NCBI RefSeq assembly: GCF_000518805.1
Contig: NZ_JAEH01000014.1
Coordinates: 1 to 64,000 of the forward strand
Reading direction: 5' to 3'
Source: Shewanella waksmanii ATCC BAA-643
GTDB taxonomy: Bacteria > Pseudomonadota > Gammaproteobacteria > Enterobacterales > Shewanellaceae
Length of the DNA: 64,000 nt
The position numbers and the translations under genes are program-made. Of the stretch, positions 35,679 through 43,903 are shown in pieces. Position 1 is the stretch's first letter; each line of letters begins with the position of its first letter. The notes beneath the pieces were generated by a model. It was not told the origin of the DNA and did no database searches. It saw only the letters and a list, made by a program, of their open reading frames with translations.

Positions 35679-36008
35679 ATGACCTATACCCAATGGTTAG
35701 TGAACCGGTTTCCGCAGCTTAATCAGGTAAGCAGTGCTACGACGTTTGCCTTGATTAACCAAGCTCGCCAGCGCACCAAAACATTGCGGATACTGATTAG
35801 CCTATTGAGTTATCTTGTGGGTGGCATATTGGTGGCGATAGGGTTTACTGCGTTAGTTCAGCATGGCGGTTTGCTTAGCTACTTTGCCGGAGCTGTCGTG
35901 GTGCTAGTGTTTTTTGGCCTGCTGTCTAAAACCGAGCAGCGTTTAAGTGCCATGGTAATTAAAAAGTCCTTACTGAAACAGATGGCCACCAATACTTCGC
36001 TTTCCTAG
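35679..36008 (+). CDS. Small membrane protein, function unknown
   Basis: 109 residues, not recognised. A soluble N-terminal about 34 residues (MTYTQWLVNRFPQLNQVSSATTFALINQAR) is followed by two membrane segments at about 36-60 and 66-86, and a short basic C-terminus. AAGGA lies upstream of the ATG. It sits between patB and the convergent tail-collar gene and shares an operon with neither with certainty. Confidence 0.6.
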   Translation: MTYTQWLVNRFPQLNQVSSATTFALINQARQRTKTLRILISLLSYLVGGILVAIGFTALVQHGGLLSYFAGAVVVLVFFGLLSKTEQRLSAMVIKKSLLKQMATNTSLS

Positions 36009-36083
36009 ACCGCGCTGGTTTTAACTGTGTTAGCAACCACCTAACTCCTGGCCAATGCTTTTACAAGCAAGCTCATTACGCCA

Positions 36084-36608
36084 TTAGGTTTTAATGCACT
36101 GAGTCAGCGCAATATAGGGCGGCATATTGTTGTGGGGGACACTTTCTCCACTGGGCTCTGAGCGGCGTGCTTTATTCTTACGCATGCCAATATCATCGCC
36201 TTCACCTGTGGAATACTCCGGTTCATTGCCCATATCAAGATAATACCAATCATAGTAGACATGGGTGTGGCGTGGCATCTCGGAGGTGGTGAGCTTATGT
36301 TTTTCTGCACCACCCGTTTGGCCTATGTTATGGGCGGCCAGCTCATTATCGCCATGATTGGTTGCAATGGTGAAACGACCCGCTCCCGCGCTGAATGGCT
36401 GCCAGCCTTGAGGACATGCTGACAAATTGAAATAGCCTACAGAGTGTAGGGGGATAATACTGCCAGAATCAGCAATTTGGGAGCTCAGGGAATCGAGTTG
36501 CTGTTGCAGCTGCTGATCCTGTGATTGCAATGATTGCCATTGCACATAACCCCAACCTGCAACAATGACGTTCACTATTAGCACTAGTGCGAGAATCCAT
36601 TTAACCAC
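36084..36608 (-). CDS. Membrane-anchored tail-collar domain protein
   Basis: 174 residues in three parts: an N-terminal membrane anchor (about 3-22), a Gln/Ser coiled-coil-like stretch (about 26-48, SLQSQDQQLQQQLDSLSSQ), and a C-terminal phage tail collar fold. The collar signature is clear: SVGYFNLSACPQGW, GRFTIATNHGD, GGAEKHKLTTSEMPRHTHVYY and the closing NNMPPYIALTQC. Such domains normally tip phage fibres or bacterial surface adhesins. Here it is fixed to the membrane with no phage gene near. It is probably a periplasm-facing trimer; its role is unknown. It is divergent from the HemN-like gene. Confidence 0.75.
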   Translation of the reverse strand: MVKWILALVLIVNVIVAGWGYVQWQSLQSQDQQLQQQLDSLSSQIADSGSIIPLHSVGYFNLSACPQGWQPFSAGAGRFTIATNHGDNELAAHNIGQTGGAEKHKLTTSEMPRHTHVYYDWYYLDMGNEPEYSTGEGDDIGMRKNKARRSEPSGESVPHNNMPPYIALTQCIKT

Positions 36609-36932
36609 GGCTAACTTCCTTATTCATTAAATATCTGTCAGGCTGACAGCTGCTATTAAGCTACGTGAGTTTATAATGTAACTCAATGATTAACGGTACT
36701 AATTAAATACTGGTGTCACTAACTGCCACTATAATTGGCTTATTACATCGATTTTTGCTAAAACATGACTTGCTTAACAAATATTGATTGAAACTCATGT
36801 TAGGTGCCGTAATTTATAACCAGTTCACGTTTTATCTATAACTTAAGTGATACTTTTGTGTTCCGCATATAGGATGTGTCCCTCACAAGTGTGTCGTTCC
36901 GTCACGGAAAGTTGTTTTAGTCAGGAATTAAT
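36609..36932. other. Divergent upstream region of HemN-like gene
   Basis: No gene is seen here. It holds the 19-mer AACATGACTTGCTTAACAA (36762-36780) shared with the fdh cassette-3 upstream region, and a TTCCG-TCA-CGGAA palindrome (36897-36909) in the probable leader just before the HemN-like gene. A good FNR half-site TTGAT (36784-36788) lacks a partner. Confidence 0.4.
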
Positions 36933-38270
36933 ATGTCATCAATTATTCAATCAGCTAGCACAGAAATAGTTACGCCTTATCAGGCAGATATTACCGTGCC
37001 GAACTGGATGCTCAGCTCGATGGAACGAGTAATGCAGTTTTACGTTGATAGAAACCTAAGACTCGATACTCAGTCAGCCTCGATGATGCCTAAGCCCGTT
37101 GAGGGTAAGAAGTACATGCTGTATGCCCATGTGCCCTTTTGTCATACCTTGTGCTCTTTCTGTACTTTTCATCGTTTTCTATTTAAAGAAGACAAGGCTC
37201 GCGCTTATTTCATCTCACTACGTAAAGAGATGGATATGGTTAAGGTGCTTGGCTACGATTTTGAGTCTATGTATATCGGTGGTGGTACCACAACCGTTTT
37301 AGAAGATGAGCTAGCCCGCACCATTGAACATGCTAAAACCTTGTTCCCTGGTATTAAAGAGGTGTCTTGCGAGTCAGATCCGCAGCATCTTGATAGCCCA
37401 GGCTTTAAGCAGCTAAAGGGGCTGGTTGATCGTATGTCGATCGGTGTACAGAGCTTCAACGATGACATTTTGACCATGACTGACCGCATCGAAAAGTTTG
37501 GTTCTGGGCAAGAAACCTTCGACAAGATTATGGCAGCTAAAGAGCTGTTTCCAATTATCAACGTTGACTTAATATTTGGTTTCCGCGGCCAAACCGATGA
37601 AGTGATTCAACACGATTTAGATATGGCGTCGAAACTCGATCCTCGTCAAATTACCACTTATCCTTTGATGATTACTCATCAGACTCGTAAAAGTGTCAAA
37701 GGTAAGCTTGCTGCCCCTCACGGTGATATGGCACGCCAGTATCGTCAAATTCTCAATAGCCTCAATGGCCAATATAACCAGTTATCTTCTTGGGCATTTG
37801 GTAAAGCCAACAATGAAGGCTTTGATGAGTACGTTATTGATTATGATGAGTATTTGGGTGTGGGTTCGGGCTCGTTCAGTTTTCTAGATGATACTTTGTA
37901 TGTGAATAATTTCTCACTGCGTAAGTATCAAGAGAACATTGCTGCGGGTCGCATGGGTGTGGAACAACAGAAGCAATATAGCAAGAAAGATGTCATGCAG
38001 TACCGTTTCTTGTTGGGTATGTTCTCTGGTCGTTTGTCGCGTAAATATTTCCGCGAAACATTTGGGGTTAACTTAGATTTTGCTTTGTTTAAAGAGATGA
38101 CCTCCATGAAAGCCATTGGTGCCATTAAGAACGATCCTAAAGATCCTGATAACCTCATTGTCACCGATAACGGCAAAATGATGGGCCTATTGATGATGAA
38201 AGAGTTCTACTCAGGCATGGATAATGTGCGTGCCCAGTTGCGTAAACCGCTGAAAGAAGCAGATATGTAA
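36933..38270 (+). CDS. HemN-like radical SAM protein
   Basis: 445 residues. A radical SAM motif CHTLCSFC (Cys70, 74, 77) sits in YAHVPFC, followed by FESMYIGGGTTTVL, the VSCESDPQHL and RMSIGVQSFNDD blocks and a HemW/HemN-type C-terminal region. It resembles oxygen-independent coproporphyrinogen oxidase homologues, a group that also contains haem chaperones and haem-utilisation proteins (HutW-like), so true oxidase activity should not be assumed. It shares a 19-bp upstream motif with fdh cassette 3, which would fit anaerobic haem supply for FdhC. AGGAATTAAT precedes the ATG, and an intrinsic terminator follows. Confidence 0.8.
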   Translation: MSSIIQSASTEIVTPYQADITVPNWMLSSMERVMQFYVDRNLRLDTQSASMMPKPVEGKKYMLYAHVPFCHTLCSFCTFHRFLFKEDKARAYFISLRKEMDMVKVLGYDFESMYIGGGTTTVLEDELARTIEHAKTLFPGIKEVSCESDPQHLDSPGFKQLKGLVDRMSIGVQSFNDDILTMTDRIEKFGSGQETFDKIMAAKELFPIINVDLIFGFRGQTDEVIQHDLDMASKLDPRQITTYPLMITHQTRKSVKGKLAAPHGDMARQYRQILNSLNGQYNQLSSWAFGKANNEGFDEYVIDYDEYLGVGSGSFSFLDDTLYVNNFSLRKYQENIAAGRMGVEQQKQYSKKDVMQYRFLLGMFSGRLSRKYFRETFGVNLDFALFKEMTSMKAIGAIKNDPKDPDNLIVTDNGKMMGLLMMKEFYSGMDNVRAQLRKPLKEADM

Positions 38271-38289
38271 ATAACGCTGCAATAAAGAA

Positions 38290-38315
38290 AAGGCTGTCAA
38301 ATGACAGCCTTTTTT
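38290..38315 (+). terminator. Intrinsic terminator after HemN-like gene
   Basis: AAGGCTGTCA and TGACAGCCTT form a 10-bp stem with a 2-nt loop spacer and are followed by T. The A-rich left flank lets it also serve the leftward small gene that ends at 38320. Confidence 0.85.
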
Positions 38316-38319
38316 GTGT

Positions 38320-38487
38320 CTAGTCGCTTTTGATAGCGCGCTGTAAGTATTGAATCTCTTGGCGTATCTGTTTGACGTAATTGTCTTCGTGATTCAGCCG
38401 TTCAAACTCTTGCAAACAAGCTTGATAGCGCGCTAAACGTTGTTCTGGTCCATCGGCGATGTCAAATAACTCGTCCATGTTAATCAT
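38320..38487 (-). CDS. Small acidic helical protein, 55 residues
   Basis: Read on the minus strand: starts MINMDELFDIADGPEQ, ends with a stop at 38320-38322, 55 residues. An AAGGGA lies six bases before the ATG. The protein is almost all helix and charged (RLARYQACLQEFERLNHED then YVKQIRQEIQYLQRAIKSD), suggesting a small coiled-coil. It converges on the HemN-like gene and shares its terminator. Codon pattern, ribosome-binding site and compact fit between terminator and promoter support it as real; the function is unknown. Confidence 0.6.
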   Translation of the reverse strand: MINMDELFDIADGPEQRLARYQACLQEFERLNHEDNYVKQIRQEIQYLQRAIKSD

Positions 38488-38766
38488 AAAATCCCTTTCC
38501 CTTAGGCATACTACTTTTGACTGCGATCATTGTAATTCGATGCCATAACATCAAGATGTAGCACTTAAGTATTAAACCAAGGTAAACTAAATGTCTATTG
38601 GTTATTTATTGTTTTTATTCAATTAGATAGATGTTTAGCGTAAACACTGTTTCCTACTATTCTGATAATACTCACATCGACGTGCGATATGGCTTACACA
38701 GGCATTGGATATTTAGGTCAAATTGGGTGTAACCTGATCACTTTATCTGTATAGGGAGCCTTAATC

Positions 38767-39051
38767 ATGATTGTTCGTGTCGGACACTTCCAAGCGGCTG
38801 CAGGCCAGTCAGCAGCGCTGTATCAATTTTTACTGTCGTTATCAGATCACATTAGTCAATCAGCGGGCAATTTAGGTTATCAAGTGTTAACTGACGATGA
38901 GTCGAGTGATAAGTTTATGGTGATAGAGCATTGGCAGTCCAAACAGGCGCATCAAGATTCGTTGGCAGCTTACCCTAAGGAGCAGATGGCGGCGGTCATG
39001 CCGTTGTTTGCTGGCATGCCGACAGGCCATTATTACCTCAGTGAAGGCTGA
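38767..39051 (+). CDS. ABM-domain (antibiotic biosynthesis monooxygenase-like) protein
   Basis: 94 residues, one ferredoxin-like ABM domain: MIVRVGHFQAAAGQSAALYQFL, then SAGNLGYQVLTDDESSDKFMVIEHWQSKQAHQDSLAAY and a closing HYYLSEG. Such small dimers include quinol monooxygenases and haem- or peroxide-related enzymes, but no substrate is apparent. It overlaps nothing; the next gene begins four bases later, so they form an operon of small enzymes (ABM, GNAT, GNAT). Confidence 0.8.
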   Translation: MIVRVGHFQAAAGQSAALYQFLLSLSDHISQSAGNLGYQVLTDDESSDKFMVIEHWQSKQAHQDSLAAYPKEQMAAVMPLFAGMPTGHYYLSEG

Positions 39052-39055
39052 ATTG

Positions 39056-39616
39056 ATGACCGTATTATTTGCTTGCCAACGTGTGTATGTTCGCCAGTTT
39101 CAAGCTGATGATATCGCCGGGTTTGTGCGCTATCGGCAAGATCCTGAGGTGGCAAGATATCAAAGTTGGCACAACTATACCCTAGCAGACGGTCAGGCAC
39201 TGTTTGAGCAGATGCAGCAAACTCCGTTCGCCCAGTTGGGTAACTGGTATCAGCTGGCGATCATCACCAAAGACTCTGAACAGTTAATTGGTGACTTAGC
39301 CGTGCATTTTGTCGATGAACATCAAATAGAAATTGGCTTTACGCTAGCGCCAGCCTTTCAAGGCCAAGGTTTTGCAAAAGAAGCGCTTATAGGTTGCTTA
39401 ACTTGGTTGTTTGAGTCTCTGGGTAAGCATCGAGTTTCAGCCATAACAGATTGCGATAATCAGCCATCATGGCGACTATTAGCCAGTGTCGGATTTAGGC
39501 GAGAGGCACATTGGCATGAGAATATTTTCTTTAAAGGGCAATGGGGCAGTGAGTATGGTTATGCCTTATTGGCCAAAGAGTGGCAGGAGTTGAAAGCGCA
39601 TCTATGCAGCAATTGA
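39056..39616 (+). CDS. GNAT-family acetyltransferase, RimJ/RimL-like
   Basis: About 186 residues. Motif A is FTLAPAFQGQGFAKEALIGCLTWLFE, followed by RVSAITDCDNQPSWRLLASVGFRREAHWHENIFFKGQW, the typical RimJ/RimL-type finish in which the loop after the catalytic strand ends with a Tyr-rich segment. The ATG at 39056 lies four bases after the ABM gene; a frame starting inside that gene is rejected. The acceptor substrate is unknown. It overlaps the next GNAT gene by 13 bp. Confidence 0.83.
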   Translation: MTVLFACQRVYVRQFQADDIAGFVRYRQDPEVARYQSWHNYTLADGQALFEQMQQTPFAQLGNWYQLAIITKDSEQLIGDLAVHFVDEHQIEIGFTLAPAFQGQGFAKEALIGCLTWLFESLGKHRVSAITDCDNQPSWRLLASVGFRREAHWHENIFFKGQWGSEYGYALLAKEWQELKAHLCSN

Positions 39617-39999
39617 TTGAGCAGGTGGTTGGTGTTGATGACTTTGTACGGCTACGGCAGATCACGGGGTTAACCCCACGTCCTAGGTCGGCAGCGGAAA
39701 AAGGCTTGCCGCGCAGTTTATATGGTGTGCATATCGTGCAGGACAATCAGGTGGTTGCGATGGGCCGTGTCGTTGGCGATGGTGCACTTAATTTTGAGGT
39801 GGTTGATATCGCGGTCGACCCGCAATTCCAAGGGCAAGGTTTAGGGCGAAAAATCATGCAGTCAATTATGGACTATCTCGATCAACAAGCTCCTAAAGGG
39901 GCGTACATCACCTTAATGGCCGATGTGCCCGCTTTGTATCTTAAATTTGGTTTTAAATACAGCCGGCCTGCCAGTGAAGGTATGTACATTGTTAAGTAG
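39604..39999 (+). CDS. GNAT-family acetyltransferase, YafP/AcuA-like size
   Basis: About 131 residues, a minimal GNAT fold. NQVVAMGRVVGDGALNFEVVDIAVDPQFQGQGLGRKIM holds the core strands and the Q-G-Q-G-L-G acetyl-CoA loop, followed by TLMADVPALYLKFGFKYSRP. It starts inside the preceding GNAT gene (overlap 13 bp), so translation is probably coupled. The GTG at 39580 would add eight residues and cannot be excluded. No substrate is inferred. Confidence 0.8.
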   Translation: MQQLIEQVVGVDDFVRLRQITGLTPRPRSAAEKGLPRSLYGVHIVQDNQVVAMGRVVGDGALNFEVVDIAVDPQFQGQGLGRKIMQSIMDYLDQQAPKGAYITLMADVPALYLKFGFKYSRPASEGMYIVK

Positions 40000-40121
40000 T
40001 AATAGTTGAGGTGGCGTTAGCCAGTTGCTATAACTGCAATCATTATGAGTATGCTCGCGCGATGGCTAGTTGCCGCTGAAGCCTAAAGGCATGGCGCTTG
40101 CTCACATATCTTGGAGTCTTA

Positions 40122-40970
40122 ATGGCCAATATTATTTTAGTTGCTAACCTCAATTGCGATCGCATTTTAAAATTAAATAAACCATTGCAAACCGGTGGCC
40201 GCTTTCACTATCAAGACGGTGGGCAGCGACTCGGTGGCGGCGGAGCTAATACTGGACTGGGCCTCGTTTGGGCCGGGCATCGGGTAGCGCTGGTGAGTGA
40301 GGTTGGCCGTGATAAGGTCGGCGATTGGTTGCTGGCCGAGGCCAGTACTCAAGGTATAGATTGTCACCTTATTCAGCGCCACGAGGGCAACACTAATGAA
40401 ATGTTATTAGTGATGACACCGGATGGTGAGCGCACGATTATTCGACCTCAAAGACCTATTTTTGAATTGGCCGCGCCACCCACATGGTCGCAGTGGGATG
40501 CTTTATATATTAACTCCTCTGCTGAAGGTGCGGTAAGTTGGGCAAAAACAGCGCTTAAGCAAGCACTGGTGATGGCGCAGCTAGCCAAAGATGAGCGGCC
40601 TCGTCCATGTCATATTCTGATCGCATCAAAAACCGATATGGCAGGCCGTAGCACGTTGTTGCCGTGGCAATTTGGTCAGTCAATTGCGGGTGAGAGCTTA
40701 AAATACTTTATCGTCACAGATGGAGAGCAGGGCGCAGTGGTGCATGAGGCAGACCAAAGCCGACATGTCGATGCGGTCACCGCCACGGTGGTGGATACCA
40801 CAGGGGCGGGTGATGCCTATGCCGCAGGCTTATTGCATGGACAAATGCAGGGCTGGGATATTATCAAATCAATGCAAGAAGCTTCTAGGTGGTCTGCTTT
40901 TGCCGTGGCGACACAAAGCTCTATTCCTGGTAGAGCGCTTAAACGCTACCTCAGTGAACCCGAGTCATAG
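40122..40970 (+). CDS. PfkB-family sugar kinase (ribokinase-like)
   Basis: About 282 residues. The N-terminal NLNCDRILKLNKPLQTGGRFHY and GQRLGGGGANTGLGLVWAG match the PfkB substrate-binding signature, and TVVDTTGAGDAYAAGLLHG is the C-terminal ATP-site signature with catalytic Asp. It phosphorylates a sugar or nucleoside in the cytoplasm; the exact substrate is not determined by sequence. GGAG lies before the ATG at 40122; a longer frame from 40098 is less likely. It is monocistronic, with a terminator about 100 bp downstream. Confidence 0.88.
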   Translation: MANIILVANLNCDRILKLNKPLQTGGRFHYQDGGQRLGGGGANTGLGLVWAGHRVALVSEVGRDKVGDWLLAEASTQGIDCHLIQRHEGNTNEMLLVMTPDGERTIIRPQRPIFELAAPPTWSQWDALYINSSAEGAVSWAKTALKQALVMAQLAKDERPRPCHILIASKTDMAGRSTLLPWQFGQSIAGESLKYFIVTDGEQGAVVHEADQSRHVDAVTATVVDTTGAGDAYAAGLLHGQMQGWDIIKSMQEASRWSAFAVATQSSIPGRALKRYLSEPES

Positions 40971-41271
40971 TTTAGACTCATTACTGTCATGAAGCTGTCA
41001 TCAATGGCCGTTAAATTTAGCGGCCATTACTCCCGTGCTTGTTAATTCAGTTGTGCTAAGTTTTAGCGTCTTCTTGCCCCGAACCCCATCGGGGCATTTT
41101 TTTATCCTAATTTTCAACGCTATTTGTTTAGGGATTACTCGCCATATCAGTGCAGATTTACACCGGGCATCAGCAAAGACATCGCTTTAATTAGTGAGAT
41201 TTTGTTTAAATTCGGTTACATTTGGGTTAAATCAGAATAACAACAAACAAGATTAATGCGTTGAGGTAGTT
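40971..41271. other. Gap between PfkB and GGDEF genes
   Basis: Apart from the terminator at 41075-41103 nothing distinctive is seen. The AT-rich 41130-41270 probably holds the GGDEF gene promoter. Confidence 0.5.
41075..41103 (+). terminator. Intrinsic terminator after PfkB gene
   Basis: TGCCCCGA and TCGGGGCA form an 8-bp GC-rich stem followed by seven T. Confidence 0.88.
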
Positions 41272-42729
41272 ATGGGCAGTACGGTGTGGAGTGACAAGCG
41301 AAAATTCACTTGGATATTATCCATATTGCTTTTAGGTGCCTTTGTACTAACCAGTGCAATCAGTTATCAAGTTGCCCATGAGTCTTTACGTGAGCAGATT
41401 GCCGATAACGCACTGCCGTTAACCAGTGACAATATCTATTCTGAAATCCAACAAGATTTGCTGCGACCTATTTTTATCTCCTCATTAATGGCCCATGACA
41501 CTTTTGTGCGCGACTGGACACTAAACCAAGAACAAGAGCCAGAACAGCTGATTCGCTACCTCAAAGAGATCCAAGATAAATATGACACAGTAACCAGCTT
41601 TTTTATCTCTGAAAAATCACGTAACTATTACCACTCAAGTGGTGTTTTGAAGCAGATTGCTGACGCCAGCCCCGATGACGCATGGTATTTTCGGGTGCGC
41701 TCATTACCTGCTGACGAGCTTTATGAAGTAAATATCGACCCCGACAGCGCCGATAAATCTCGCACTGTGGTGTATGTAAATTACAAGGTGTTCGACTTTG
41801 AAGGTAATTTTATTGGCGTGACAGGGGTCGGACTTGCGGTCGACAAAGTTAAAGAGCTAGTTGAGCTATACCAGCAGCGCTACAACCGCCGGGTTTATTT
41901 TGTTGACCGAGAGGGTAAAGTTACCTTGCATGGCGCCCAATATGAAGGTGGCCAATCATTGCAGGGCACCGAAGGTCTGACCAAATACGCCACGCGCATT
42001 CTTACCAGCCCAAGTGCATCGCTAACCTATCAGCAACAAGGCAAAACGGTTTACCTCAATAGCCGTTTAGTCTCTGAATTTAAGTGGTATTTGATAGTCG
42101 AGCAATTTGAAGTCGAAAGTGAGCAAAAATTGATGAACACTTTTTGGTTCAATATTATGCTCAGTGTCGCCGTGACGATTATTATCATTGTTATTGCCAA
42201 CTTGACCTTAGGCCGATATCAGCGGCGGTTAGAGCTAATGGCATCGACTGACAAGCTGACTGGTGCCGCTAATCGGCAAGCCTTTGATGCGACTTATACC
42301 CGCTTGCTGCAAAAGTGCCAGGCTAATCAGCAGCCATTGAGTATTGTGTTGGTTGATATTGACCACTTCAAAGCCGTCAATGACAGCCATGGACATAATG
42401 TTGGTGATTTGGTCATTCAGTCTATTAGCCATGCTCTGATGGATGCCGTTGCTAAACAAGGTTTGGTATGTCGCTGGGGCGGCGAAGAGTTTTTACTATT
42501 ATTACCTGAATTTGATTTGGCCAAATCCAATCAACTCGCGGAGCAGATACGCAATAATGTCGCCCAGCGTTCGATTCGTGTTAATGGTTCTGAAGTGCGG
42601 GTGACTATCAGTATTGGTGTGGCAAGCTTACGCGATGAAGAGCAACGTGATCAGCTACTCAATCGTGCAGATACCGCATTATATCAAGCTAAAGAGTTAG
42701 GAAGAAATCAGGTAGTATTGTCGCATTAG
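41272..42729 (+). CDS. Diguanylate cyclase with dCache-type sensor
   Basis: 485 residues. A membrane helix (about 13-32), a periplasmic dCache-like ligand domain (about 35-285, with YYHSSGVL, DDAWYFRVR and VGLAVDKVKELV typical of such sensors), a second membrane helix (about 288-310) and a C-terminal GGDEF domain. The active site is GGEEF (403-407), intact for making cyclic di-GMP. The usual RxxD inhibitory site is absent before it, so product feedback is likely weak. It probably converts an unknown extracellular signal into a lifestyle switch. TTGAGG precedes the ATG. Confidence 0.92.
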   Translation: MGSTVWSDKRKFTWILSILLLGAFVLTSAISYQVAHESLREQIADNALPLTSDNIYSEIQQDLLRPIFISSLMAHDTFVRDWTLNQEQEPEQLIRYLKEIQDKYDTVTSFFISEKSRNYYHSSGVLKQIADASPDDAWYFRVRSLPADELYEVNIDPDSADKSRTVVYVNYKVFDFEGNFIGVTGVGLAVDKVKELVELYQQRYNRRVYFVDREGKVTLHGAQYEGGQSLQGTEGLTKYATRILTSPSASLTYQQQGKTVYLNSRLVSEFKWYLIVEQFEVESEQKLMNTFWFNIMLSVAVTIIIIVIANLTLGRYQRRLELMASTDKLTGAANRQAFDATYTRLLQKCQANQQPLSIVLVDIDHFKAVNDSHGHNVGDLVIQSISHALMDAVAKQGLVCRWGGEEFLLLLPEFDLAKSNQLAEQIRNNVAQRSIRVNGSEVRVTISIGVASLRDEEQRDQLLNRADTALYQAKELGRNQVVLSH

Positions 42730-42752
42730 TCACTTAAAAGGAGTCGTGCGTC

Positions 42753-43442
42753 GTGACACAAGCAGTATTAGTGAATAGTTTATCTGGGGTTTACGCTGGC
42801 GAATCTATGGTGTCATTTGATGGCATTGAAAGCGGAATAAATGGTAAAAGCCGCCGTGAATACCTCGAGGTTAACAGTTGCGATGTGCAAGGCGATGCTC
42901 AAGCGGATCCTAAACATCATGGTGGCGTAGATCGGGTACTGCATCATTTTCCACGTGAACATTATGGCCAATACCGCCGCTGGGACATGATAACCGGCTT
43001 TAAAGATGCCCCAGCGATGGGCGAGAACATCAGTACCGTTGGCGTTGATGAATCTATGGTGCATATTGGCGACATTGTGCAGATAGGTGAAGTAGTCCTA
43101 CAGGTGACTCAGCCGCGTTCACCCTGCTTTAAACTTAATAAGCAATTTGGTCACCCAGAGTTCGCGCTGGCGATGCAGACCAGTAGTTTGTGTGGCTGGC
43201 TTTACCGAGTGCTGCAGCCGGGTAAGATTTACCCACACGATGCGATGCAACTCATAGAGCGTCGCAGTGACATATCGGTTAAGCAGGCGATGGCGATATA
43301 TTTTAGTACCGAATTTGATGAAGCAGAATATCAACGACTGCTGGCCGCTGAAGGGTTGGCGATGTCGTGGCGACAAAGTTTGGCTAAACGACTTGATAGC
43401 CGTAAGATTGAAAATTGGAAAATTCGCCTGTTTGGCTTTTAA
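42753..43442 (+). CDS. MOSC-domain protein, YiiM type
   Basis: 229 residues. It resembles E. coli YiiM, a molybdenum-cofactor enzyme of the MOSC/YiiM-3-alpha type that reduces N-hydroxylated compounds. Blocks are DPKHHGGVDRVLHHFPREHY, GENISTVGVDESMVHIGDIVQIG and LQVTQPRSPCFKLNKQFG, where the Cys of SPCFKL is the expected Mo ligand. A C-terminal helical 3-alpha region (about 165-215) follows. GTG start at 42753 with AAAAGGAG upstream. It fits the molybdenum theme of the window but is not linked in an operon with moa or mod. Confidence 0.88.
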   Translation: MTQAVLVNSLSGVYAGESMVSFDGIESGINGKSRREYLEVNSCDVQGDAQADPKHHGGVDRVLHHFPREHYGQYRRWDMITGFKDAPAMGENISTVGVDESMVHIGDIVQIGEVVLQVTQPRSPCFKLNKQFGHPEFALAMQTSSLCGWLYRVLQPGKIYPHDAMQLIERRSDISVKQAMAIYFSTEFDEAEYQRLLAAEGLAMSWRQSLAKRLDSRKIENWKIRLFGF

Positions 43443-43469
43443 TGGTTATTTAATTCAAGGAGAGATACA

Positions 43470-43838
43470 GTGATAGAAGAAGGGCAAACAGCGTTATCGA
43501 AAGATGACAAAAACATGGGTGTTGCTGTGCATTTAGCCAGCTTTTCAGGCTACCTTATCCCGTTTGGTTCTATTTTAGGACCGCTTATTGTGTGGTTAAT
43601 GAAACGCGATGAAATTGCCTTTGTTGATACCTGTGGCCGCAACTGTTTAAACTTTAAATTAAGCTTGGTTGTGTATGTGTTTATCAGCCTTATTCTCGCG
43701 TTTGTCGGCATAGGTTTTATCTTGTTAGGCCTTATTGCTATCGCGGATATTGTGCTAACGATTATTGCCGCAATGAAAGCCAGCGAAGGCGAAAGTTACC
43801 GTTATCCGTTGAGCATTCAGTTTTTAAAAGCGCGCTAA
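43470..43838 (+). CDS. DUF4870 (Tic20-like) membrane protein
   Basis: 122 residues. VAVHLASFSGYLIPFGSILGPLIVWLMKRDE is the DUF4870/Tic20-like opening, followed by CGRNCLNFKLSLVVYVFISLIL and a third membrane segment with FILLGLIAIADIVLTIIAAMKASEG. A small inner-membrane protein of unknown function. GTG start with AAGGAGAG upstream. The bidirectional terminator at 43856 follows. Confidence 0.85.
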   Translation: MIEEGQTALSKDDKNMGVAVHLASFSGYLIPFGSILGPLIVWLMKRDEIAFVDTCGRNCLNFKLSLVVYVFISLILAFVGIGFILLGLIAIADIVLTIIAAMKASEGESYRYPLSIQFLKAR

Positions 43839-43855
43839 TAACCAAAAAACTGATT

Positions 43856-43883
43856 AAAAAAGCCCGCAATAGCGGGCTTTTTT
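43856..43883. terminator. Bidirectional intrinsic terminator
   Basis: AAAAAAGCCCGC and GCGGGCTTTTTT flank AATA. The A-run and T-run let it work for both the DUF4870 gene and the convergent MCP gene. Confidence 0.9.
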
Positions 43884-43903
43884 AATCAGATAACACCTAA
43901 AGC

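Noticed and set aside
36784..36797. FNR site upstream of the HemN-like gene
   Set aside because: TTGAT is perfect but the other arm (ACTCA) matches poorly, and no -10 box lies at the right distance.
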